A DNA stretch of 15,500 bases. Source: Nitrosotalea sp. (GTDB lineage Archaea; Halobacteriota; Syntropharchaeia; Alkanophagales; Methanospirareceae). Position numbers and translations under genes: made by a program. The notes beneath the pieces were generated by a model. That model was not told the origin of the DNA. It ran no database searches and saw only the letters and a list, made by a program, of their open reading frames with translations. Shown piece by piece: positions 1-6,871 of the stretch. Position 1 is the first letter of the stretch; every line of letters starts with the position of its first letter. The DNA is taken from NCBI GenBank assembly GCA_020725315.1, contig DYFG01000027.1, forward strand, positions 1-15,500. The letters are read 5' to 3'.

Positions 1-40
1 GTAGCAATGACATCGCTTTGCTCTTGAACGTATCGCCTTC

Positions 41-120
41 GACTAAACCCTTACAGGTTTTTCGGGGTCAACGGGGCGAAGCCCCGTTATGCGGGGTCGT
101 GGAGCAGAGCCCCACAAAGG
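41..120. repeat. GC-rich hairpin repeat, copy 1 (intergenic)
   Basis: This non-coding element has three consecutive hairpins. The first has arms AAACC (45-49) and GGTTT (56-60) around a CTTACA loop. The second has arms ACGGGGC (71-77) and GCCCCGT (81-87) around a GAA loop, extended by one A-T pair. The third has arms GTGGAGC (99-105) and GCCCCAC (109-115) around an AGA loop, with one A-C mismatch. The first and third hairpins and the CCCTTACAGG and GCAGAGCCCCACA strings recur at 3912-3972 inside a coding gene, so this is a dispersed repeat. It lies about 120-200 bases past the stop of the leftmost gene of the minus-strand operon, where its hairpins could also affect the transcript's 3' end; that role is inference. 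I see no gene or other feature in the rest of positions 1-239. Confidence 0.7.
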
Positions 121-239
121 TAAAAAAGTTGTGTTTAACCAATAAGTGACCGCAAATATCATAAACGGCACGGTAGCGAGAAAATGGTAGATAAACAAGA
201 TTCTCGTGATAAGTATGTAGGGAAGCCTCGCACCAAAGG

Positions 240-2501
240 TTAGAGCACTTCATAAATCTGAACATCCTTTTTATCATAGACTTTTTTGAAAAAATTTTCG
301 GCTTCAAACTTCTCTAAACCTCTTTCCGGATACTGCATATATTCAAGAGAGCCAACAAAAACATATTTCACATCATAATCCTTGAGCTTTTCCAATGCAA
401 GTTCTACATCTTCTGTGCGGTAAATGAAGTTCACGTCATTTATTCGGGGTTCGGTTACATCCGTCTCATAGCCCCAGCTAAATTCATGAAAAACCCATCC
501 TATGAGTGTAGGCAAACCTGTGAGACTTGAAACACGGCTGTAGTAGGTAAAGTCAAACTGCTGTTTCCATGGAGCATTGGATGGCACCGCTTCCAGAATT
601 ACTGGGCTGCCTTTTATCTTTCTCTCAATCCAACATATCGCCAAATAATCCCCCTCAGGCTCAATTAACGCACCGTCTACTCGAATGCTTGAATGTCTTA
701 GATACGCTGTTCCATCCAGTGTTGGACTTGTTTCAAATCCTTTTAGCCATGTATATGTCCCAAGAACTGGATAGATTCCAGAGGCAAAAATAAGGATGAC
801 TATGCAGATAATAAAAGCTTTTTTGAGCTCCTCCTTCAGATTTTTCATTCCGTAGCAGACGCAAAAAGTAGCCGAAATCATCCACATTACCCATACCTGA
901 TTGTAAAATTTGAAGACTGTATTCATTCGCTGAAATTCTCCCCAGGCAAGATAGTCCATGATATAAAAAACCTCGCTGAAGAACAAAATGCTTGCACCAC
1001 CGAGAATCAAGCAGGAGACCAAAAGAACCTCACCTGTAACTCCGTTTTTTCTCCTCATCTCACGAAAAAGGAATAGGAGCAAGAAGATGATAATCGGGAG
1101 AATGAAAATAAGGACTGGATAGATTATCGAGAGAATGAGCAATAGCGGGAGGAGGGCTAGCGAGGAAAGCATCAATAAAAATAATTTCTTCACCTCCAAA
1201 TCCCTCCAATTCTGGATGAGAGCGAAAGATGTTATTGCAAAGAGTGGCAATCCATGAACAAGAAGAAATCCCGGTATCGGTGAAGGATATGTGACTATCC
1301 CTATACCTTTAGCTCCGCTGGCTTTAAAAGCCAGGATATAAGGAAGATATAAAAATATGCTGGTTACGATTGGCAAACATGCAGATAAAAACGAGTATTT
1401 AAGCGATAGTCCTCTTTTAAGCTGATATGCTCCTATAACCAAAATAGATAGCAGAGCATAGCTTGGGTAGTCCCATGCATTGTTAGCGAACAAAAAGCCA
1501 AGAGAAATACCGAAAATAAGCACACTGAAAATAGCGGTTGATTTATCACTGCCATAGACCGTCCATGAATTGCAGATAAAAGCATAGAGAAGAGAGATTA
1601 TCAGAACCTGAAAAGCAAGTCCTATCGTATGCGGATGGAAATCACCCCATATGAAGCTAAAGAAAGGAAATTCCGTTATCGCCTGATTTGAATCAAAAAG
1701 CGCTCTCGTTGGACTCCAATAATAATAGTCCCATTTGGTTGTGACGTGATGTAAGACAACCTCAGGGGATGTTAAGAGCTGCTCGATGAGCATCTTAAAA
1801 AGGTAGAGATTTCCTATAAAGACGACAAGCATAGCTGTGAGCAATCCATATCTTCGTTTCTTCATCAAATTATATCCAAGTCCGTATGTGATTGAGGTGG
1901 TAAGTGCGGCACAGAGAGGCGTAACCAGGTTGAAGATTATATTGGGTGGTATAGCAGAGAGTTTTGATAGTATAGAGCCCATAAGGTAGCTAAAGTAGTA
2001 GTAGTGTTGCAGCTTATATCCAGAGAGCCATGGGTCTGGAGGTGGAAGCGAATAAGCCCGATTTATCGCATTCAGGAATGCTGAGCCCATGAATCTCTCA
2101 CCTGTGTACAGTGTTGTAGTTGGTCCTCCTTCGATGAATGGATGGAACATCTGTAAAGAAATGAAGAAGAGAAAAGAAAGGGTGAACACGAGGTCCACTT
2201 CAAGAATTGTCCTAAGGCTTATTTCTAACCTCCTTTTTACTGTTGCTCCAATAGAGAGCAGAGTTATCGTAGAAAGAGCTAAAACTATTGCCATGATACC
2301 GTAGCCGAGCACGTGCGAAAACAACCAGGTGAAAAATGTGAGCATAGCCAACCCTGCTACCTTCGAGATGGCATAACCTCTGTCCTTCGTGTTAGATGCT
2401 ATTCTATTCATCAATGGAAATGTGCAGAACCCAATTACCTCTACAAGAAGCCAAATCAGAAGTATTTCGTGCCACCATTGGGCATATGCCAAAATCACCA
2501 T
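240..2501 (-). CDS. DUF2298 (YYY-type) polytopic membrane protein, first paralogue
   Basis: This is a 753-residue, strongly hydrophobic membrane protein of the DUF2298 family (TIGR03662, the archaeal/Chloroflexi YYY domain), which has been proposed to be GT-C-like. The name-giving YYY is at residues 167-169, after PPPDPW (153-158). Other family blocks are EFPFF (277-281), GDFHPH (286-291), WDY (343-345), RMNTVFKFYNQ (525-535) and TLDGTAYL (594-601). About a dozen or more membrane segments are followed by a non-membrane C-terminal region of about 150 residues. The next gene upstream is a paralogue sharing nearly all these motifs, and their reading frames overlap by 7 bases. The ATG at 2501 is supported by GGTGA (on the minus strand, 2506-2510) four bases before it. 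No reaction has been shown for the family as far as I know. A role as a lipid-linked sugar transferase outside the membrane is inferred from fold and neighbours. The conserved acidic and HPH residues are candidates for an active site. Confidence 0.9.
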   Translation of the reverse strand: MVILAYAQWWHEILLIWLLVEVIGFCTFPLMNRIASNTKDRGYAISKVAGLAMLTFFTWLFSHVLGYGIMAIVLALSTITLLSIGATVKRRLEISLRTILEVDLVFTLSFLFFISLQMFHPFIEGGPTTTLYTGERFMGSAFLNAINRAYSLPPPDPWLSGYKLQHYYYFSYLMGSILSKLSAIPPNIIFNLVTPLCAALTTSITYGLGYNLMKKRRYGLLTAMLVVFIGNLYLFKMLIEQLLTSPEVVLHHVTTKWDYYYWSPTRALFDSNQAITEFPFFSFIWGDFHPHTIGLAFQVLIISLLYAFICNSWTVYGSDKSTAIFSVLIFGISLGFLFANNAWDYPSYALLSILVIGAYQLKRGLSLKYSFLSACLPIVTSIFLYLPYILAFKASGAKGIGIVTYPSPIPGFLLVHGLPLFAITSFALIQNWRDLEVKKLFLLMLSSLALLPLLLILSIIYPVLIFILPIIIFLLLFLFREMRRKNGVTGEVLLVSCLILGGASILFFSEVFYIMDYLAWGEFQRMNTVFKFYNQVWVMWMISATFCVCYGMKNLKEELKKAFIICIVILIFASGIYPVLGTYTWLKGFETSPTLDGTAYLRHSSIRVDGALIEPEGDYLAICWIERKIKGSPVILEAVPSNAPWKQQFDFTYYSRVSSLTGLPTLIGWVFHEFSWGYETDVTEPRINDVNFIYRTEDVELALEKLKDYDVKYVFVGSLEYMQYPERGLEKFEAENFFKKVYDKKDVQIYEVL

Positions 2502-4579
2502 CTCTTCACCCTATACATCTTAACTTCATCTCTGCTAAATACCTCTTCAAAATGAATTGATTCAAATTTTATAAGCCCTTTCTCCTCATAAAGATCCCTC
2601 TCCAGCCTTCCTACATAGACATAGCTGACATTATACCTCTCCAAAAGAGACAATGCTAAAGGGATATTATCTGTTGAATATATCTCTCGGACATCATTCG
2701 CTCTTCTCCATACTTCCTCATCTCGACGCCACAGATATTGGTGTGAAGGCCATCCGATAACTGTCTGCAGACCTGTTGAAGCTGAAATCCTCCCAGGTCT
2801 GCAGTAATCTGTTCGATGTTCATCATCCTCTACTGCTTCTAAAATAATTCCATCCTTGACATCTACATTTTCATTTAGCCATTCAATTGCCTGATATTCA
2901 CCCTTATAATCGTTTCGCTCGTTCATATAAGCTGATCCATCCAGGGTTGGCACTGCACTGAAGCCTCTTGTCCAACTGTTAACCGAGAGCACGGGATAAA
3001 GTGCACTGATTATCAAAAGCAAAGCAAATACAGTGAAAAAAACGACTTTTAGTCTTTTTCTCTCTATTTTCTCCTTCAACTGACAAGCAATAAATGCCGT
3101 AGCAATTCCTAAGAGTAACCATGCCTGAAGATAAAATTTGAATATCGTGTTCCCTCTGTCTATAGCACTGCTATAAAAGCCCGATTTGAAATAAACTACC
3201 TCAGGAATCAAAATAGCCACTACACCAAATAATATGAGTAAATGGATAAAATAAATCAACGAATCCTCTTTCTTAACACTCTCTTTAGAAAGAACGTGTT
3301 TGCCAAGTTCAGTTAGCAACCAGGAAAACAGCACGAAAAGAAAAAGACCGAACATCGTAGCTAAAGAATAAAGTGGTGTTCTACTCCCTGTAACGAGCTC
3401 TATGCCCTCTATTGCTTTTGGATGAAAATCTAAGAAGAAAGGGACATAAAGAACCAAACTCAAGAGAATCAAGCCACAAAAGTAGATTAAAGACCTTCGT
3501 ATTCCGACTCCACGGACCTTCACCACGATGATGCCGAGCAGGAGCATCGCATAGATAAAGTAGTCCCATGAGTTCAAAGGAATCAGAAATCCCATAGACA
3601 GTGGAAGGAAGATGAGCATGAATCTGTTCTTAAAGAAATTCTTTTCGGTGAATATCTCCAGCAATAATGCGAGAACGAGCATCTGAAAAGGCATCGCAAC
3701 TAAGTGTGGATGCAAATCGCCGAGAATATAAGTAAAGAAAGGAAATTCTGTGATGCCCTCCGGAACGACACGAGAAGGAACCCAGAAATACGAGAAGTTT
3801 GGCGTTGAAAGAACTCGAAAAAGGTTTAAGTCTTTTGACATCTCTATCCATAGCGGAGCCAAGATACCCAAATTGCCAACGAAGAGGACTAAAAGGACTG
3901 CTATCCAGCCGCAAGACTTTAAGCCCTTACAGGGCTTGCGGGGTTGTGGGGCAGAGCCCCACATTCTGCAAAGGTTCGTAGCTATACCAAAGACTGCACT
4001 ACCGAGCAATCCGGCATAAGTCGCCACAGCCAGGTTATAAGCTATAGATGCTTTAATTGTGGTGATTTTGATCATGATGCTCGTTGCAAGATAACCGAAG
4101 TAATAATAGCAGTCAATAACCCTGGAGGAGAACCAGGGGTCAATTGGTGGGAAAGAATCGCTTCTCCCTACTCCATTTAAAAATGCGAAGTCCATCCATT
4201 TTTCTCCTACCATCCCGATGTCCAAGCCACCAATCTCTGGACGAAAGGCTCTTATGAGCAGGAAGAGAAGAAAAATCAAGCCGAATATCAGTTCACCTTC
4301 AACCACTGACCTTATATTTAGCTTCAATGCGTATTTTCTTTGAACTAAGATGGAGCAAAATAATATTATCACTAAAGCCAAAACTATCGTAGCCAAGGAA
4401 TAAGAAAATAGGTGCGAAAGAATCCATGTCAGGTAAGTCAGTAGAACGAGTGCAAAGATCTTTGAGAACAGGTAGCTCTGGTCACCGAAATTTCGAAGCA
4501 CTTTCTGGATTATGGGAAATGTCAGTATTCCCATTAAAAATAACGATAACCACCATATAAAAACCGCTGTTAATTCCAT
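2495..4579 (-). CDS. DUF2298 (YYY-type) polytopic membrane protein, second paralogue with in-frame repeat
   Basis: This 694-residue membrane protein is the tandem paralogue of the gene that follows it in the operon. It shares PPIDPW (144-149), YYY (158-160), EFPFF (278-282), GDLHPH (287-292), WDY (338-340), DRGNTIFKFYLQAW (474-487) and a similar C-terminal segment containing ILEAV and TLDGSAY. The many membrane segments and the aligned motifs place it in DUF2298/TIGR03662, with probable GT-C-like topology. The notable oddity is residues 203-223, rich in Cys, Pro, Lys and Gly. They are encoded by a GC-rich hairpin repeat and make the segment between the NL and VGN motifs 14 residues longer than in the paralogue. 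The insertion keeps the frame and sits in what looks like a loop between membrane helices. The start at 4579 lies two bases after the flippase-like gene's stop, and the stop overlaps the next start, so translation is probably coupled. Two different YYY proteins side by side suggest non-identical substrates or a heteromeric pair; this is inference. Confidence 0.9.
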   Translation of the reverse strand: MELTAVFIWWLSLFLMGILTFPIIQKVLRNFGDQSYLFSKIFALVLLTYLTWILSHLFSYSLATIVLALVIILFCSILVQRKYALKLNIRSVVEGELIFGLIFLLFLLIRAFRPEIGGLDIGMVGEKWMDFAFLNGVGRSDSFPPIDPWFSSRVIDCYYYFGYLATSIMIKITTIKASIAYNLAVATYAGLLGSAVFGIATNLCRMWGSAPQPRKPCKGLKSCGWIAVLLVLFVGNLGILAPLWIEMSKDLNLFRVLSTPNFSYFWVPSRVVPEGITEFPFFTYILGDLHPHLVAMPFQMLVLALLLEIFTEKNFFKNRFMLIFLPLSMGFLIPLNSWDYFIYAMLLLGIIVVKVRGVGIRRSLIYFCGLILLSLVLYVPFFLDFHPKAIEGIELVTGSRTPLYSLATMFGLFLFVLFSWLLTELGKHVLSKESVKKEDSLIYFIHLLILFGVVAILIPEVVYFKSGFYSSAIDRGNTIFKFYLQAWLLLGIATAFIACQLKEKIERKRLKVVFFTVFALLLIISALYPVLSVNSWTRGFSAVPTLDGSAYMNERNDYKGEYQAIEWLNENVDVKDGIILEAVEDDEHRTDYCRPGRISASTGLQTVIGWPSHQYLWRRDEEVWRRANDVREIYSTDNIPLALSLLERYNVSYVYVGRLERDLYEEKGLIKFESIHFEEVFSRDEVKMYRVKRW
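3912..3972. repeat. GC-rich hairpin repeat, copy 2 (inside a coding gene)
   Basis: This second copy of the element at the left edge has the same orientation. Hairpin A has arms AAGCCC (3921-3926) and GGGCTT (3932-3937) around TTACA. Hairpin B has arms GTGGGGC (3946-3952) and GCCCCAC (3956-3962) around AGA, with one more T-A pair outside. The outer sequence GACTT (3915-3919) and the trailing GCAAAGG (3968-3974) resemble the flanks of copy 1 (GACT; ACAAAGG). Copy 1 has an extra middle hairpin that is missing here. The element is antisense to the surrounding YYY gene and is read through in frame as residues 203-223 of that protein. Confidence 0.75.
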
Positions 4580-4581
4580 CT

Positions 4582-5571
4582 TTACTTTATACTTTTCTTT
4601 TCCGTAAACTTCTCCATAAACGTTTTTCTTCTAAGAGAAAAGGGTTTAATCGAGAGTTTTCTGAGATTGAAAGTCCCTAATCCCGCATCAACGAGCATGC
4701 TCATCCCCCTTACCAATATACCGAATGCGAATGCAGGAGTGTATCCTACTTCTGAAATCCGAAGTATTGCCACTATGGCAGATTCTTGTAGTCCCGTTCC
4801 TCCTAAACTTAAAGGTATGAATGCAATCGTGCTGACCACTGACTGCAGAAGGAGAAAGTATAAAAAGGAAAGCTTTGTCTCAGGTAAAAGCGCCAAAAAT
4901 ATGAGATACCACTGAGCACCTACAAACACCCATCCTGCTATGCTTATAAGCAATGCCTTTAGTAATTCCGATTTCAACCTCGATGTAGATGCTTGGATGC
5001 CCTCAATGAGATTTGTCAGCTTCTTCAGGGCGCCGAAAGAGAAGATGCTCAGCAGTTTCAAGCTTCTCTCAGACCAGATGAGGAGGCCTGCAATCAATGT
5101 TAGCGCACTTACCACAGTTATACCTGCTATAAGTACCGCTTGATATTCATGAAGTAAAATCCCGGAGAGGATTGCGGCAAAGACTACTGTCCCCACTATT
5201 TTCATAAGAAAATCCATAATTTGTCCTATTGTGAGCACGCTCAGGGTATCCTCAGCTTTAACCTCTTCAAGCAGGAGCACGAGTCCAAAGTATCCCACCT
5301 TCCCCGGAGTTACATCCCCGAGAATCATTGAAGTGAAATGAGATAACAAAATCTGGTAATATGGGATGCGATAACCCAATTTCTTCAACAACCAAAAAAG
5401 TCTGAGAGCAAGTGCGAAATTCAAACATAAATAGCCGAGGAGTGCCAATGCTAAATACCGGTAGTTTATGCGAGCGAAACTTTCCCATAATAAGCTAAGG
5501 TCAACTTTAAGGAATAAAAAAGTCAGGATGGATATGGTTATTATTGCGCTGATCAAAGCTCTCTCTCTCAT
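4582..5571 (-). CDS. Flippase-like membrane protein (LPG synthase TM / UPF0104 family)
   Basis: This is a 329-residue polytopic membrane protein of the lysylphosphatidylglycerol-synthase transmembrane-region family (COG0392/UPF0104), often annotated as a flippase-like domain protein. Recognisable blocks are TPGKVG (88-93) and PLSLGGTGLQE (253-263), the family's two glycine-rich signatures, among about seven to nine hydrophobic segments. The C-terminus is short and basic. It lacks the cytoplasmic aminoacyl-transfer domain of bacterial MprF, so lysyl transfer is unlikely. In archaea and bacteria such proteins often sit in glycan or lipid clusters. Here the gene lies between an oxidoreductase gene (40 bases upstream) and two YYY genes (2 bases downstream). 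Help in moving a lipid-linked intermediate across the membrane is a reasonable inference but is not shown by sequence alone. Confidence 0.85.
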   Translation of the reverse strand: MRERALISAIITISILTFLFLKVDLSLLWESFARINYRYLALALLGYLCLNFALALRLFWLLKKLGYRIPYYQILLSHFTSMILGDVTPGKVGYFGLVLLLEEVKAEDTLSVLTIGQIMDFLMKIVGTVVFAAILSGILLHEYQAVLIAGITVVSALTLIAGLLIWSERSLKLLSIFSFGALKKLTNLIEGIQASTSRLKSELLKALLISIAGWVFVGAQWYLIFLALLPETKLSFLYFLLLQSVVSTIAFIPLSLGGTGLQESAIVAILRISEVGYTPAFAFGILVRGMSMLVDAGLGTFNLRKLSIKPFSLRRKTFMEKFTEKKSIK

Positions 5572-5611
5572 TTTCGTCTTAACTCACATCAAAGCTTGAT
5601 AATCGTTGGGC

Positions 5612-6871
5612 TCATGCGCGCTCATCACTGATCACCTCTCGTGCACACCCAAACCCCGCTCTAATCGAACCATTCATACTCCTCTCTGGATAGTTTGGTG
5701 AAGAAAATATTCCTGCAAGGTATAACCCTTCGATGTGAGAAGAATAAGGAATGATCTTATTTTTATAGCAACGCTCATATACCGGTGCTGTATACTTTCC
5801 TTTTGCCAATTCCCACCACTTCACTTCTTCTCTATGAAAATCGGGAAACATCTTCTCCAATCCCTTTAGATACAAATCAATGATTTCTTTATCGCTCTTT
5901 TTCCATAGTTGGTCATTTTCTTGCAAATATGAAACCACGTAGAATAAATTCTCTCCATAGTCCTCTCGGGGAACAAAGTTTGTATGTTCGATAATCGCAC
6001 CAAAGGGCACGTTTGCTTTTAGGTTTAACCAGTATATGTCTTCCATCAGGTTTTTATCCATTCCAAAAAGGGCACAAATTGTGGACTGATACTTGATTTT
6101 ATCAATTGAAAGAGTCTTACTTAAGGCTGGCGTTGTTAATATAGCATTATCGCAACTTAAAACCCCTTCACTTGTTTCGACACCCCCAACTTTGTTATTT
6201 GCCATGAAGATGTCATTAACCTTGCATCCCCTTCTTATCTCGCATCCCTCAGATTCTATTTTTTCCGCCATTCTATCCACGAGTTGCTGAAATCCGCCTC
6301 TTAGATACCCGAGCCTTTCCCCTTTAAATGTCCTCTTCGACCTCAGTTTTATTCTGCTCAATAGCCACGCAGCCGAAATGTTTTCATAATTGCCGAATTT
6401 GCTTTTGAGTAACGGCAAAAAGAAGCCTTCATAAACGCTCTTGTTGGTTTTTTCAATCACCCATTTCGTTGCCGGGACGTCGTCGAAGAGAGAAGGGTCT
6501 TTGGTTCGACGTGTGCTTAAAACTGCTTTTGCCAATAGAATCTTATCGAAAAAAGAAAGATGTTCAAACTTTAATATTTCAATAGGAGTGCTCAGCCGGT
6601 GGATTTTTCCATCTATGTAGTAGCCTATGCTCGCTGTGCGCCACTCTAACTTCTCCAGAAGACCAAGCTCTTTGATTATTTGTTGAATAAAAACATCGCC
6701 GCTGAAAATGTGGTGATAGAACTTCTCGATAAAATATCCTCGGGCATAACTGCCAGCCAAACCCCCCAAATCCTTCTCCTCTTCCAGGAGAATGACTTCT
6801 CCGCCATGCATGCACAGAGAATAAGCGGCTGACAGACCCGCAAGTCCTCCTCCTATCACAACTGTTTTCAT
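5612..6871 (-). CDS. NAD(P)/FAD-dependent oxidoreductase (protoporphyrinogen oxidase/phytoene desaturase-like)
   Basis: This 419-residue soluble flavoprotein belongs to the amine oxidase/COG1232 group. The N-terminal Rossmann motif is GGGLAG (7-12) with an acidic residue at the end of strand 2 (E30). It is followed by the second FAD motif GGLAGS (36-41) and the FYHHIF block (51-56). The C-terminal FAD-binding block is LYLAGIFSSPNYPERSMNGS, beginning at about residue 383. The length is normal for the family. Relatives include protoporphyrinogen oxidases, carotenoid desaturases and UDP-galactopyranose mutase-like enzymes, and the sequence does not say which substrate is used. I see no heme or carotenoid genes nearby. 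Its start overlaps the stop of the Agl23-like gene by four bases (ATGA), tying it to the membrane glycan cluster. Oxidation, reduction or rearrangement of a polyprenol or sugar is therefore the likeliest role, by inference. Confidence 0.85.
   Translation of the reverse strand: MKTVVIGGGLAGLSAAYSLCMHGGEVILLEEEKDLGGLAGSYARGYFIEKFYHHIFSGDVFIQQIIKELGLLEKLEWRTASIGYYIDGKIHRLSTPIEILKFEHLSFFDKILLAKAVLSTRRTKDPSLFDDVPATKWVIEKTNKSVYEGFFLPLLKSKFGNYENISAAWLLSRIKLRSKRTFKGERLGYLRGGFQQLVDRMAEKIESEGCEIRRGCKVNDIFMANNKVGGVETSEGVLSCDNAILTTPALSKTLSIDKIKYQSTICALFGMDKNLMEDIYWLNLKANVPFGAIIEHTNFVPREDYGENLFYVVSYLQENDQLWKKSDKEIIDLYLKGLEKMFPDFHREEVKWWELAKGKYTAPVYERCYKNKIIPYSSHIEGLYLAGIFSSPNYPERSMNGSIRAGFGCAREVISDERA

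Noticed and set aside
41..120. CRISPR repeat or tRNA at the left edge
   Set aside because: There are no regularly spaced direct repeats with unique spacers and no cloverleaf with a CCA-type acceptor; the structure is a row of independent hairpins.
68..307. 79-residue minus-strand ORF at the left edge
   Set aside because: It overlaps the end of the first YYY gene in another frame, and its 3' end is only a reading of the hairpin repeat; no family or ribosome binding site is visible.
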